From the NCBI RefSeq assembly GCF_000217795.1, contig NC_015681.1, positions 372,001-436,000 on the forward strand: DNA of 64,000 nucleotides, given 5' to 3'. The notes beneath the pieces were generated by a model. The model saw only the letters and a program-made list of their open reading frames with translations, had not been told where the DNA came from and made no database searches. Positions 35,809 through 44,592 of the stretch are shown here, in pieces. The translations under genes and the position numbers were made by a program. Every line of letters starts with the position of its first letter. Position 1 is the first letter of the stretch. The DNA comes from Thermodesulfatator indicus DSM 15286. Lineage in GTDB: Bacteria; Desulfobacterota; Thermodesulfobacteria; Thermodesulfobacteriales; Thermodesulfatatoraceae.

Positions 35809-36528
35809 ATGAAAACTATAGGTATTTTGGGAGGTATGAGCTGGAAATCTACTTTGGAATACTATCGTTTGATCAATGAAGAAATAAAATCTCGCCTGGG
35901 AGGTTTTCATTCTGCCAAAATTCTTCTCTATTCTTTTGATTTCTCCGAGATTGAACACTTACAGCACCAAGGCTCCTGGCAAAAATTGGGAGAGATTCTT
36001 AAAGATAAAGCCCAAAAATTAGAACAAGCTGGAGCAGATTTTCTTTTGATAGCCACCAATACCATGCACAAAGTCGCTCCGATGATCGAAAAAACAATCT
36101 CTATTCCTCTTTTACACATTGCAGATGCAACAGCTGACGCCATAAAAAAACAAGGACATCAACGCGTAGGTCTTTTAGGAACAGAATTTACTATGGAGGA
36201 AGACTTTTATTGCGGCCGGTTAAAGAAAAAACACCAAATCGATGTCCTAATACCTCCGAAAGAAAAACGCAGGTTAATTCACAAAATTATTTTTCACGAA
36301 TTAATCGGAGGTAACATTAATGAGGAGTCACGCCAAAAATTTATAGAAATTATTGAAGACTTAAAAGCTAATGGTGCTCAAGGTATAATACTTGGGTGTA
36401 CAGAAATTCCCCTTTTAATTAAACCTGAACATAGTCCTTTGCCTGTATATGATACTACGGCTATTCACGCCCGTAGTGCTGTCGATATGGCTCTAGCACA
36501 AACAAGTGGAGTAACTAAATGGAATTAA
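35809..36528 (+). CDS. Aspartate/glutamate-type amino-acid racemase (YgeA-like)
   Basis: A cofactor-independent racemase, 239 aa: MKTIGILGGMSWKST at the start, the first catalytic position ATNTMHK (Thr in place of Cys, as in YgeA-type broad-specificity racemases) and the second, GCTEIPLL, with Cys. It would interconvert D- and L-amino acids. Its neighbour is an amino-acid uptake system in the opposite direction. The stop overlaps the next start by 10 bp. Confidence 0.88.
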   Translation: MKTIGILGGMSWKSTLEYYRLINEEIKSRLGGFHSAKILLYSFDFSEIEHLQHQGSWQKLGEILKDKAQKLEQAGADFLLIATNTMHKVAPMIEKTISIPLLHIADATADAIKKQGHQRVGLLGTEFTMEEDFYCGRLKKKHQIDVLIPPKEKRRLIHKIIFHELIGGNINEESRQKFIEIIEDLKANGAQGIILGCTEIPLLIKPEHSPLPVYDTTAIHARSAVDMALAQTSGVTKWN

Positions 36529-37412
36529 AACAATTAACCGAACATGTTTATTATATTCCTAACTTTACAAATATAGGAGCTATTAGAAATGGAAAGAAAC
36601 TAATACTTATAGATAGTGGATTAGATAGCGATACCGCTAAAAAAATTTTAAAGACTATAAATGATAAAAATTTTCATATAGAAGCTATAATTAACACTCA
36701 TTCTCATGCTGATCACTGTGGAGGGAATGCCTATCTCAAAGAAAAAGTAAAATTAAAGATTTATGCTCCAGAGTTAGAATATGTTATGATAGAAAACCCG
36801 CTGTTAGAATCAATATTCCTATTCTCTGGGGCCATGCCTATAGAATCTTTAAAAAATAAATTTTTAATGGCTCCTCCTTCAAAAGTTGATTATGTAATCA
36901 AAAGTAACGAAAACAAATTAATCTTTGATGATGTTGAAATAAAAATTGTTAAACTACCAGGCCATTCTCCCAACCATATTGGCATAGCCATAGATAATAT
37001 TCTTTTTTGTGGAGATGCTATTTTTTCACCAAAAGTATTAAGAAAACATAAAATTCCATTTTATATCGATATAGAAGTTCAAAAACAAACTTTAAACTAT
37101 TTAAAAAACAGTAGCTATAACCTTTATATACCTAGTCATGGAGAACCAATTAAAGATATCAACAGCATAACTGATAAAACTTTAAAACTAATAGACAGCA
37201 TAGAAGAAACAATTATCGAATTTACTAAAGAAGCAAAAACTACCGAACATATTATAAAAAAAATATGCAATAGCTTTAAAATTGAAATCAAAAATTACCA
37301 GCAATATTTTTTAACTAAAACTATAATTATGGCTTACCTTGGGTCTCTAAATAATAACCAAAGATTAAACGTACAAATAAAAGATAATCAGTTATTCTGG
37401 AAAAGAATTTGA
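36519..37412 (+). CDS. Metallo-beta-lactamase-fold hydrolase
   Basis: A 297-residue cytoplasmic metallo-hydrolase with the dinuclear metal motif THSHADHCGG (about 60-69), PGHSPNHIG, FCGDAIF and a late PSHGEP. The C-terminal 80 residues are helical. It is coupled to the racemase gene by overlap. The substrate is unknown: the fold covers thioesterases, glyoxalase II and others. The gene is strongly AT-rich. Confidence 0.85.
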   Translation: MELKQLTEHVYYIPNFTNIGAIRNGKKLILIDSGLDSDTAKKILKTINDKNFHIEAIINTHSHADHCGGNAYLKEKVKLKIYAPELEYVMIENPLLESIFLFSGAMPIESLKNKFLMAPPSKVDYVIKSNENKLIFDDVEIKIVKLPGHSPNHIGIAIDNILFCGDAIFSPKVLRKHKIPFYIDIEVQKQTLNYLKNSSYNLYIPSHGEPIKDINSITDKTLKLIDSIEETIIEFTKEAKTTEHIIKKICNSFKIEIKNYQQYFLTKTIIMAYLGSLNNNQRLNVQIKDNQLFWKRI

Positions 37413-37663
37413 TACCTCCAAACCTCTATAATTCTAATGTTCTGCTCTAGACAAACGAAAGAAAATAACAATTGTGAAATTACCACGGCTCCTAGATCAC
37501 CTAATGCTACCCCTCCCTTTTTCATACAAACTTGCTGGGATTAATAGTCTAATTTTTTAAATTGTCCTAATCTATTTATTTTTTTCATAAAAAAATTTTA
37601 TTTTTGGAATTTGTCCACCTTCCGAAAAGTATTCCAAGAATATTCTATTTTTGGGAGTCAAAA

Positions 37664-38275
37664 ATGAAAAAATTATTAAGTATCATTTTATTTGTTTTAG
37701 CTTTGCATATTAAGATAAGTTGGGCTGAGAATTTGGTTCTCTCTCAAGAGATAGCTTTTTGGCTGAACTATCGCTATTTAAAGTTAGAAAAAGAAACACT
37801 AAAAGTTATGATAGAGAATAAAGGTTTTGAAGGGGCTAGGCTATTTTTTAATGATCTAAATAGATGGTTAACCTTTGATATTAGAGAATATTTACACGAT
37901 TGGAATAGTAAAGTTGCTCTAGTATCCATAAACTATCGCAATCCTAGTCACAGTGCAGATAAAATTGCCCAAAAAATATTAATTTCTTATCAAAAAAAAC
38001 GGACAAATAACAAGAAAATAATGCCTGTGATCATAAGTAAAAATAATAAAACTACATATAGATATTTAATACCAATTTATGTCAAAAAAGATTGCTTAAA
38101 ATGCCATGGAAATAAACATGAAATTCCTTTTTCATATCAGACCAAAATAAAGAAATTTTATCCTAATGATAAAGCTATCAACTTAAAAGAAGGAGACATA
38201 ATAGGTGCTTTAAACATAGAGATCCCTATAGATACAATTGACTATTTATTGTCAGTTAGAAATTATTCTAAATAG
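37664..38275 (+). CDS. Exported monoheme DUF3365-type protein
   Basis: A 203-residue protein with a signal peptide (1-20, ending ISWA) and one c-type heme site, CLKCH (144-148), inside the pattern YRYLIPIYVKKDCLKCHG. This is the Tll0287-like DUF3365 sensor domain. The ATG at 37664, after GGGAG, gives a proper signal sequence. An in-frame upstream start would add 20 unrelated residues. The same domain occurs in the sensor kinase at 62187. Without a kinase part, it may be a soluble redox or gas sensor or an electron carrier. It stands alone and AT-rich. Confidence 0.82.
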   Translation: MKKLLSIILFVLALHIKISWAENLVLSQEIAFWLNYRYLKLEKETLKVMIENKGFEGARLFFNDLNRWLTFDIREYLHDWNSKVALVSINYRNPSHSADKIAQKILISYQKKRTNNKKIMPVIISKNNKTTYRYLIPIYVKKDCLKCHGNKHEIPFSYQTKIKKFYPNDKAINLKEGDIIGALNIEIPIDTIDYLLSVRNYSK

Positions 38276-38356
38276 GGATGAGGCCTTGAAATATCTAACA
38301 ACTTACTGTTTGTCTTTATATAACTGAAACACCTTATAATATTTTATTTATAACCA

Positions 38357-38470
38357 GAGACCTTTGCAAAATTTATTTAAGCAATCTTCTTTGTCGTGTT
38401 TATATTCTCCTTCTTGTTAGTAACACTGTGATCACTTGAAGCTAAAGTTTTAAAATTTTGCAAAGGTCCC
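38357..38470. mobile_element. 114-bp MITE with ends of the IS5-family element
   Basis: The left end, GAGACCTTTGCAAAATTT, is identical to the left end of the IS at 8023 over 18 bases. The right end is its inverted copy with one mismatch (GGGACC for GAGACC). There is no coding content. It fits a non-autonomous derivative mobilised by the IS5-type transposase. No clear target duplication (left flank AACCA, right flank ATATA). Confidence 0.8.
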
Positions 38471-38477
38471 ATATATA

Positions 38478-39236
38478 TCAATGATTAGTAACAATAATTA
38501 AGTCTTTTAACTCTTTCGAAAGCTTTTTCACAATAGGATGAGTTTTTAGTTTTTCTGGATTTTTCTCTCCGTTAATATTTATTATTACCATTCTACCATA
38601 TCCTTTCCCGTAGGCGTTTATAAAATCATATACAGCTCCCACTACTACTAATTTTCCTTGATTTACAAGTTCCGGATAGAATGACATTGCCTGTATTACT
38701 TGCCAGTCTACATTACGTTCTACATTTCTCAGCCATCTAGTTTCCAAATTTCCCTTTTTATCATCTTTAGATAAAGGAATGTGAAGATGATCAAGCTCCT
38801 TTCTAATACCTTCAGTTTCTTTACTATAATCTCCCATAGCTGCTTTAACTGCTCCACAATGAGTATGACCAAGTATCAAAAGAATCGGAGTGTGGAGATG
38901 GAGAATTCCGTAATCTATTGATCCTCTAGAAACCACTAATTGATTACCAATGTTTCTTATAACAAATATTTTGTCTATAGGATCATCTAAAAGCACATTA
39001 CTATGCACACGAGCATCAGAACATGTTATCATTGTTACAAAAGGATGTTGAGAAGTTTGATAAGGTTTAAAATAATCATAATGGTGTTTTTTTACAAACT
39101 GATTATTGCCTTCAGCGATCCTGTTTAAAGCTTCTGAAGGAGAGATATTAGCTTTATAGCTGGAAGCAAAAACTAAAGAAGTTGACATAATTAAACTGAG
39201 AATAAATAACACCACAAACCTCCCTGTTCTTTTCAT
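38478..39236 (-). CDS. Exported beta-class carbonic anhydrase
   Basis: Interconverts CO2 and bicarbonate. Zinc ligands C72, H124 and C127 and the D74-R76 dyad (TCSDARVHSN, LGHTHCGAVKAA) are intact. The 252-residue protein has a signal peptide (1-25, ending LVFA), so it acts in the periplasm, unlike most bacterial beta enzymes. It may aid CO2 uptake for autotrophic growth or buffer the periplasm. It is a single gene with its own promoter. Confidence 0.92.
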   Translation of the reverse strand: MKRTGRFVVLFILSLIMSTSLVFASSYKANISPSEALNRIAEGNNQFVKKHHYDYFKPYQTSQHPFVTMITCSDARVHSNVLLDDPIDKIFVIRNIGNQLVVSRGSIDYGILHLHTPILLILGHTHCGAVKAAMGDYSKETEGIRKELDHLHIPLSKDDKKGNLETRWLRNVERNVDWQVIQAMSFYPELVNQGKLVVVGAVYDFINAYGKGYGRMVIININGEKNPEKLKTHPIVKKLSKELKDLIIVTNH

Positions 39237-39284
39237 AACTACCTCCTTTAATATTTTTTATAAGGCCCCATCCCTTATTTATGA

Positions 39285-39314
39285 ATAATTCTCAAATTTA
39301 TTTGAAAAAGTCAA
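39285..39314 (-). promoter_or_regulatory. Likely promoter of the carbonic anhydrase gene
   Basis: On the reverse strand, TTGACT (39309-39314) and AATTAT (39285-39290) are 18 bp apart. The spacer holds a small palindrome (TCAAATTTATTTGA) that could be an operator. AGGAGG lies just before the ATG at 39236. Confidence 0.45.
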
Positions 39315-39426
39315 TAAATTTTTTTGTCATTTTTTTAAATGATTTTCTGTTGCAGTTTATATTGACTAAAAACAGAAAAGTATTCTTTCTATGATAGATT
39401 TATAATTTTTTAACTAATTTTTATTA

Positions 39427-41016
39427 TTATTTCTTAATAGTATGATTAGTAGATTTTTTATGGAAGGCCTTATCTATATGGCATGCAAGACACATTTCTG
39501 TAGTGGCCTTAAGCCTTAATTTATTATATTGGAGTGAACCTGTAGCTGCAGCCTTAAACTTAATAACTCCTTCTTGGTGTGGATTATGACAAGTAGCACA
39601 AATAATTCTTCCATTATATAATGGTATTTCTACACCTATTCTTTCTATGCTTGTATCTATAGCTTTTTTAATTTTTTTAGAAGGCTTAACCCCCGTATGG
39701 GTATAACCTGCAGGATGATTTTTTTCATAACCAGGATGACAACCGATACAACATTCATCAGGATCCTTCATAGCAAATTTTATATCTTTTAATCCAAAAT
39801 TATGCTCAGGATCAGGTACCGAACTATGACATAAAAGACATTTTTCTTTAATAACTTGCCCCTTTTTATCAATTTGATTTTCATGAGGGTTCATCCGTCT
39901 ATAAGTATTAGCTTCATGGCAAAGGAAACAAAATTGATATCGTGAAAGACCTGCTACCCTTAAAAATAGGGGATTTATTCGCTTTGCTTCTTTATAACGA
40001 AAACATTGAATACGAGCATTATGACAAGTCTCACAAGTTAGCAACCCATCCTGAAGAGGCAGAAATTTAGGAACTTTTATCTTTTTAGGTTTAATACCAA
40101 CCGGATGAATATCCGCTCTAGCAAACTGATCATTATGACATCTCTGGCACAACTGATTAAAATTTTTATTTTTTAAAGGAGCTCTATTAGGTGATGGCTG
40201 ATTAGAATGACAGTTTTTACAAAATAATTTCTTCCAGTGAGGATTAATACTACGAGACTCCCATGCTAATAATAAGTAAGTCTCTTTTATAGAATTCTCT
40301 TCTTTAGTCTTAAAATGATTTAGGTGGCAAGTAGTACAAATTGGCTTTTTATTAGAAAGATTCAAATTTAATTCTTTTGCCTTTTTTTGGATCTCTGGAT
40401 CTATAAATGGATTATATCCACGATCTATACTACAAATAACGTTCTGATGACAAGGAGTACAACTATACTTACCTAAAAAATCTTTAAGCCTTTGATTATT
40501 TTTATCTTTATCTATTGAAACTAAATGACAATATGTGCAATTATTTTTTTGTCTATCATGTACATTCTTTTTTTCTAAAAAATCTCCATGGCAAGCTACA
40601 CAGAGAACAGAATATAAATTTAAATTTGGAAGAATATCTCTATTATGTCTCAAAAAGTTCTTAGATCTAAGCAAATAATCTACGTTTTCTCTCAAATGTA
40701 TTTGATGACAAGTTGTACATGTAATTTTTCCATTATATAAAGGAAGTTTCATTAGAGAAAATATTATTGTACGATTTTTTACTTTTATTGCTGTAGGATG
40801 CTTCATGACTTGCTGATGGCATTTTTGACATATTTTAATTACATTACCACCATAAATTAGTTCTTTAGTCGGTTTACCATGATAATCTGATTTATGACAC
40901 GCTATACAATCTATCTTGTCATGTTTAGGTGTAAATATCTTTTGAGCTTTAGCAGCAGAAGCAAATATCAAATTAGCTACAAACAAAAGTATTATCTTTT
41001 TTATAAACATCTTCAT
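39427..41016 (-). CDS. 15-heme c-type cytochrome
   Basis: An exported 529-residue protein: signal peptide 1-24 (ending AKA), then fifteen CxxCH sites (CIACH, CQKCH, CTTCH, CVACH, CTYCH, CTPCH, CTTCH, CKNCH, CQRCH, CETCH, CFLCH, CLLCH, CIGCH, CATCH, CLACH) with many extra His as distal ligands. No membrane helix or enzymatic domain is visible. It is the last gene of the cytochrome operon and its ATG overlaps the stop of the 22-heme gene (ATGA). It is probably a periplasmic or surface electron conductor. The exact partner is unknown. Confidence 0.92.
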   Translation of the reverse strand: MKMFIKKIILLFVANLIFASAAKAQKIFTPKHDKIDCIACHKSDYHGKPTKELIYGGNVIKICQKCHQQVMKHPTAIKVKNRTIIFSLMKLPLYNGKITCTTCHQIHLRENVDYLLRSKNFLRHNRDILPNLNLYSVLCVACHGDFLEKKNVHDRQKNNCTYCHLVSIDKDKNNQRLKDFLGKYSCTPCHQNVICSIDRGYNPFIDPEIQKKAKELNLNLSNKKPICTTCHLNHFKTKEENSIKETYLLLAWESRSINPHWKKLFCKNCHSNQPSPNRAPLKNKNFNQLCQRCHNDQFARADIHPVGIKPKKIKVPKFLPLQDGLLTCETCHNARIQCFRYKEAKRINPLFLRVAGLSRYQFCFLCHEANTYRRMNPHENQIDKKGQVIKEKCLLCHSSVPDPEHNFGLKDIKFAMKDPDECCIGCHPGYEKNHPAGYTHTGVKPSKKIKKAIDTSIERIGVEIPLYNGRIICATCHNPHQEGVIKFKAAATGSLQYNKLRLKATTEMCLACHIDKAFHKKSTNHTIKK

Positions 41017-43616
41017 CTCTGAATTAAAGGAATTTCTCTACGATGTAACTCTTCTCGCATTTCAGCATCATGATAGTAGCGATACAAAAACAATGCACTT
41101 GGCCCATGGCAAATAGAACAGAAGTTTTCCATTAAATCTAGACGTTTTCTAAGAAAACTATTCATTACATTCCCTTCTACATTTTTCCAAGGAGCTTGTT
41201 CAGGATTATTATCATCCCAAATATGTGGATCGTGACAGGTAGAACAAGTAATAACTCCTTGAGGAGATCGCTTGCCATCTAAAGTAAATAGAGGAACATA
41301 TTTTGCTATCAAAAGTGACAGATATTTTTTATGATAACCAAAATATAGTTTAGTTGGATGAGAACCAACTGGTACAGTTTTGTCTGCTGCTGGGCCATCT
41401 TTACTATGACAGCCATAGCAAGTTTTTTCTATATAGTCTTGACCATTACCTAAAGGAGCTACCCAGAGATAAGGCTCATACAAAGCATTGTGAACACCAT
41501 GACAAGCGGTACACGGAGAAGCATCTTTTATAGATTTCCCTTGGAGATTAACATATTGAGGAGCTGTAACTCGCAAATCATGATCTGTACCGGTTACAAA
41601 GGCTTGATCATGATGGCAAGTTCCACATAATTTTGGATACTTTAAATTAGGTTTCCGGAGAAAACTGCTCATTTCAGTACCCTCAGTATTCTTTCCAGGA
41701 CCTTTTTTCTTCTTATTAGGTGCCCACTGGTGCGGATTATGACATGTACTACACTCCAAAAGATCTTTCTTATCTCCTACCTTATAAAATGGCAAATCTT
41801 TCGGAGGATTCTTCATCACTATCTTTATCGGATGAGTCTCCTCTCCTACAAGCTTCTTTGATGCTATCGCTTCCTTATTATGACAAGTTAAACAAAGATC
41901 TGATGGATAGGCCTCTTTAACATCTAGCTTGCGCGCCCATAAATATGGCCCTGTTGCATTATGCGGTACATGACAGGGACTACATAACCCCCCTGTCTTA
42001 ACATCTTCTCCTAAAATATTCTTCTCCTCAGGAGCTGTTACCCTTAAATCATGCTCCGTCTTCTCTACTAAAAGCTGATTTTGGTGACATGTTCCACAAA
42101 GAACAGGATTCAAACCAGCTGGCTTACGCAAAAAGCTAGTAAGGGGAGTACCCTCAGTATTCTTTCCAGGACCTTTTTTCTTCTTATTAGGTGCCCACTG
42201 GTGCGGATTATGACATGTACTACACTCCAAAAGATCTTTCTTATCTCCTACCTTATAAAATGGCAAATCTTTCGGAGGATTCTTCATCACTATCTTTATC
42301 GGATGAGTCTCCTCTCCTACAAGCTTCTTTGATGCTATCGCTTCCTTATTATGACAAGTTAAACAAAGATCTGATGGATAGGCCTCTTTAACATCTAGCT
42401 TGCGCGCCCATAAATATGGCCCTGTTGCATTATGCGGTACATGACAGGGACTACATAACCCCCCTGTCTTAACATCTTCTCCTAAAATATTCTTCTCCTC
42501 AGGAGCTGTTACCCTTAAATCATGCTCCGTCTTCTCTACTAGGAAGGCTTTAGGGTGACAGGAAGAACATAAAGGATTGTACTCAGCCACTAATGATTTT
42601 GGAAAAGATTTTTTTTGATGAATACCATGACAAGTAAGACACTGCAGAGTTCCTTTAGGACCTACAAAAAATTTTAAGCGAGATTTTTCAGGAAGTTTAA
42701 ACGTAATTTTTACAGGATGATTTTTTACAGGGGTTCCCTTTTCATTATGACAAATCAAACACAGTTGAGAATCAAAAATAGGAGCTGCCAGAAGCTTAAA
42801 AGGTTTTTGCGGAGCATCAGGTTGATGGGCTTTATGGCAAGAACTGCATTGCACCGTTCCCTTCTTACCAGCAAATAGTTTAGGAGCACCATGTTTTTCA
42901 TGAAATTTTACAAACAAAGGATGGTTTTTGCGCCGTGGACGTTGGGGCTCGGTTTCCCTGTATTTTTCTTCATGGCAGGCACTACACAAAGAAGAATCAC
43001 TAATAGGTAAAATAAAATTCTTTTCGGTTCCTCCATGAGCGGTATGGCAGCTTTCACAAATTATGTGTTTTGGATTAGTTACTGAAAGTACTGCCCCGGC
43101 TTCTACAAGTTTTTTAGGTATAGGACGGTCTCCCTTGTGCATAGGATGGTTACGATCTTTTTTGGTTTGTCTTACATGGCATAATTCACACATTATAGAA
43201 TCTTTATTAGAAATTCGTAAAAATATAACCCTTTCTATACTAGTATCTGTTGGTACTCCATGAGCAGAATGACAGGTACAACACACTATTTTACCATCTG
43301 GAGAAAGGGGAAAAATCTTTGGAATTCTAACTTTATCAGAAGGCTTAATATTGACTTTATGCCTATCTCTAAGCCAAACTTTTACCCGTGAATCCTCATT
43401 AGAACCATCGTGGCAGCTAAAACACATCATTTCATCACCAGCTACTTTTTCTACCTGCAAAGGATGCAAAGGAGTGCCACGGTGCTCGTAGTAAAAAGGT
43501 TCCATCCAACGAAAATGGCATATAGCACATTCTCTGGTGGGACTGGGCTTTAAAGTTACAGCCCAAACATTACCAGCCAAAAAATTTATTAATAGAAATA
43601 AAATCAAATAAAACAT
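41013..43616 (-). CDS. 22-heme c-type cytochrome with recently duplicated four-heme module
   Basis: An exported 867-residue protein with a signal peptide (1-19, ending VWA). I count 22 CxxCH sites: ten before the repeat, four in each of two repeats (CSPCH, CLTCH, CSTCH, CGTCH), then four more (CTACH, CYGCH, CSTCH, CSICH). The third site is CCTCH. The repeat period is 157 residues. Long spacers hold Lys, Pro and extra His. Such a heme string could span tens of nanometres. It follows the NHL gene with no gap and precedes the 15-heme gene. It resembles extracellular conductive cytochromes in general layout; I cannot assign a named family. Confidence 0.92.
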   Translation of the reverse strand: MFYLILFLLINFLAGNVWAVTLKPSPTRECAICHFRWMEPFYYEHRGTPLHPLQVEKVAGDEMMCFSCHDGSNEDSRVKVWLRDRHKVNIKPSDKVRIPKIFPLSPDGKIVCCTCHSAHGVPTDTSIERVIFLRISNKDSIMCELCHVRQTKKDRNHPMHKGDRPIPKKLVEAGAVLSVTNPKHIICESCHTAHGGTEKNFILPISDSSLCSACHEEKYRETEPQRPRRKNHPLFVKFHEKHGAPKLFAGKKGTVQCSSCHKAHQPDAPQKPFKLLAAPIFDSQLCLICHNEKGTPVKNHPVKITFKLPEKSRLKFFVGPKGTLQCLTCHGIHQKKSFPKSLVAEYNPLCSSCHPKAFLVEKTEHDLRVTAPEEKNILGEDVKTGGLCSPCHVPHNATGPYLWARKLDVKEAYPSDLCLTCHNKEAIASKKLVGEETHPIKIVMKNPPKDLPFYKVGDKKDLLECSTCHNPHQWAPNKKKKGPGKNTEGTPLTSFLRKPAGLNPVLCGTCHQNQLLVEKTEHDLRVTAPEEKNILGEDVKTGGLCSPCHVPHNATGPYLWARKLDVKEAYPSDLCLTCHNKEAIASKKLVGEETHPIKIVMKNPPKDLPFYKVGDKKDLLECSTCHNPHQWAPNKKKKGPGKNTEGTEMSSFLRKPNLKYPKLCGTCHHDQAFVTGTDHDLRVTAPQYVNLQGKSIKDASPCTACHGVHNALYEPYLWVAPLGNGQDYIEKTCYGCHSKDGPAADKTVPVGSHPTKLYFGYHKKYLSLLIAKYVPLFTLDGKRSPQGVITCSTCHDPHIWDDNNPEQAPWKNVEGNVMNSFLRKRLDLMENFCSICHGPSALFLYRYYHDAEMREELHRREIPLIQR
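41676..42070. repeat. 395-bp direct repeat, copy 1
   Basis: Reads identical to 42147-42541 by eye, at an offset of 471 bp (157 codons, in frame). It encodes part of the four-heme module of the 22-heme cytochrome. The two copies are separated by 76 bp that differ from the matching sequence beside copy 1. Full identity including synonymous sites means recent duplication or gene conversion. Confidence 0.9.
42147..42541. repeat. 395-bp direct repeat, copy 2
   Basis: Second copy of the repeat at 41676-42070. Identity stops abruptly on both sides: upstream at the AGTACCCTC boundary and downstream after TTCTCTACTA. Recombination between copies would remove or add exactly one four-heme module without breaking the frame. 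Confidence 0.9.
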
Positions 43617-44582
43617 CTAAGGTACTTCTTCTAAGACTAACACTCTATTTTTAATCATTTCTACCACATAAAGCCTTTTACCGTTGACAGCTAAACCAAC
43701 TGGAGTTTGAAAACGCCAGAGTTTTCCGTCAGGCCCTCCCACGGCTCCTAAGAAATTTCCTTGTTTGGTAAAAATTTGTATTACCCCTACATAACTGTCA
43801 GAAACAAAAACTTTCCCATCTTTAGAAACAGCAACCCCTTTCGGGCGAAAAAACTGACCCGGATCAATTCCCCATTCACCTATAAATCGCAAAAAATGGC
43901 CATTTTTATCAAGAACCTGTACCCTGGTATTAATTACTTCCACCACATAAATATTTCCTTGCTCGTCTGTATCCATTAAAAATGGATAGCGAAATTCTTC
44001 CGGCCCTCGGCCCATTTCTCCTGTAGCCCAAACAATTTTCCCTTTATAATCTAGGGCTAAGACTCTATGGTTATCATTATCTACGGCGATATATGTCTTT
44101 CCGTCTATACCAAAGCCTACATCAGTAGGGTCAGAAGGCCTCCCACCCTTTGGAGAAGGTACACTAATATAATGAGGCTTATTAATGCCTGGAGGGAACA
44201 GAGCTAATCTATGGTTTTGAGAATCAGCTACCAGAACCTCACCTTTAGCAGATACTGCTAAACCTAATGGCCATTTTAAGAGCTTGTCTCCTCCCAAAGT
44301 AAACAAAGGTTGGCCTAAAGCATTAAAAATGCGTACTAAGTTTTGAGTTCCATCTAGTACATATATCCATCCTTCAGGACCTATATCTACATCGCTAGGA
44401 AGCTTAAAACCCTCAATTTTGAATAACAGTTTATACTTGAATATTGGAAGAATACTTTTATCACTTTCCGATTGCGATAAACAATTTGTTGGCCAAAAAA
44501 CTATAAGGGTAAAAATAAATAGAAATATATATCGCCACCTGTTAAGTACTCTTTTTGCAGTTATTAACAGGTGGCGACACAT
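43617..44582 (-). CDS. NHL-repeat beta-propeller protein of the cytochrome operon
   Basis: A 321-residue protein with a basic N-terminus, one hydrophobic signal/anchor segment (about 18-35) and then repeated NHL units (LPSDVDIGPEGWIYVLD, PLGLAVSAKGEVLVADSQNHR, RPKGVAVSKDGKVFVSDS) forming a six-bladed propeller. NHL proteins often sit beside multiheme cytochromes in electron-transfer clusters, probably as scaffolds. It lies between the cytochrome b/c fusion gene and the 22-heme gene. Its first codons form a strong hairpin in the mRNA. No other in-frame start codon is close, so ATG at 44582 (after AGGAG) stands. Confidence 0.88.
   Translation of the reverse strand: MCRHLLITAKRVLNRWRYIFLFIFTLIVFWPTNCLSQSESDKSILPIFKYKLLFKIEGFKLPSDVDIGPEGWIYVLDGTQNLVRIFNALGQPLFTLGGDKLLKWPLGLAVSAKGEVLVADSQNHRLALFPPGINKPHYISVPSPKGGRPSDPTDVGFGIDGKTYIAVDNDNHRVLALDYKGKIVWATGEMGRGPEEFRYPFLMDTDEQGNIYVVEVINTRVQVLDKNGHFLRFIGEWGIDPGQFFRPKGVAVSKDGKVFVSDSYVGVIQIFTKQGNFLGAVGGPDGKLWRFQTPVGLAVNGKRLYVVEMIKNRVLVLEEVP
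44532..44577 (-). promoter_or_regulatory. 14-bp perfect inverted repeat at the start of the NHL gene
   Basis: Arms at 44532-44545 (TCGCCACCTGTTAA) and 44564-44577 are exact complements around an 18-base loop. In the mRNA the stem begins five bases after the A of the start codon and covers roughly codons 2-17. It could slow initiation on the NHL gene, attenuate the operon or melt with temperature. Function is inferred. Confidence 0.6.
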
Positions 44583-44592
44583 TATTTTACTC

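Noticed and set aside
41720-42391. Two identical forward 66-codon frames within the 22-heme gene
   Set aside because: They are the opposite-strand shadow of the duplicated cytochrome module and have no start signals.
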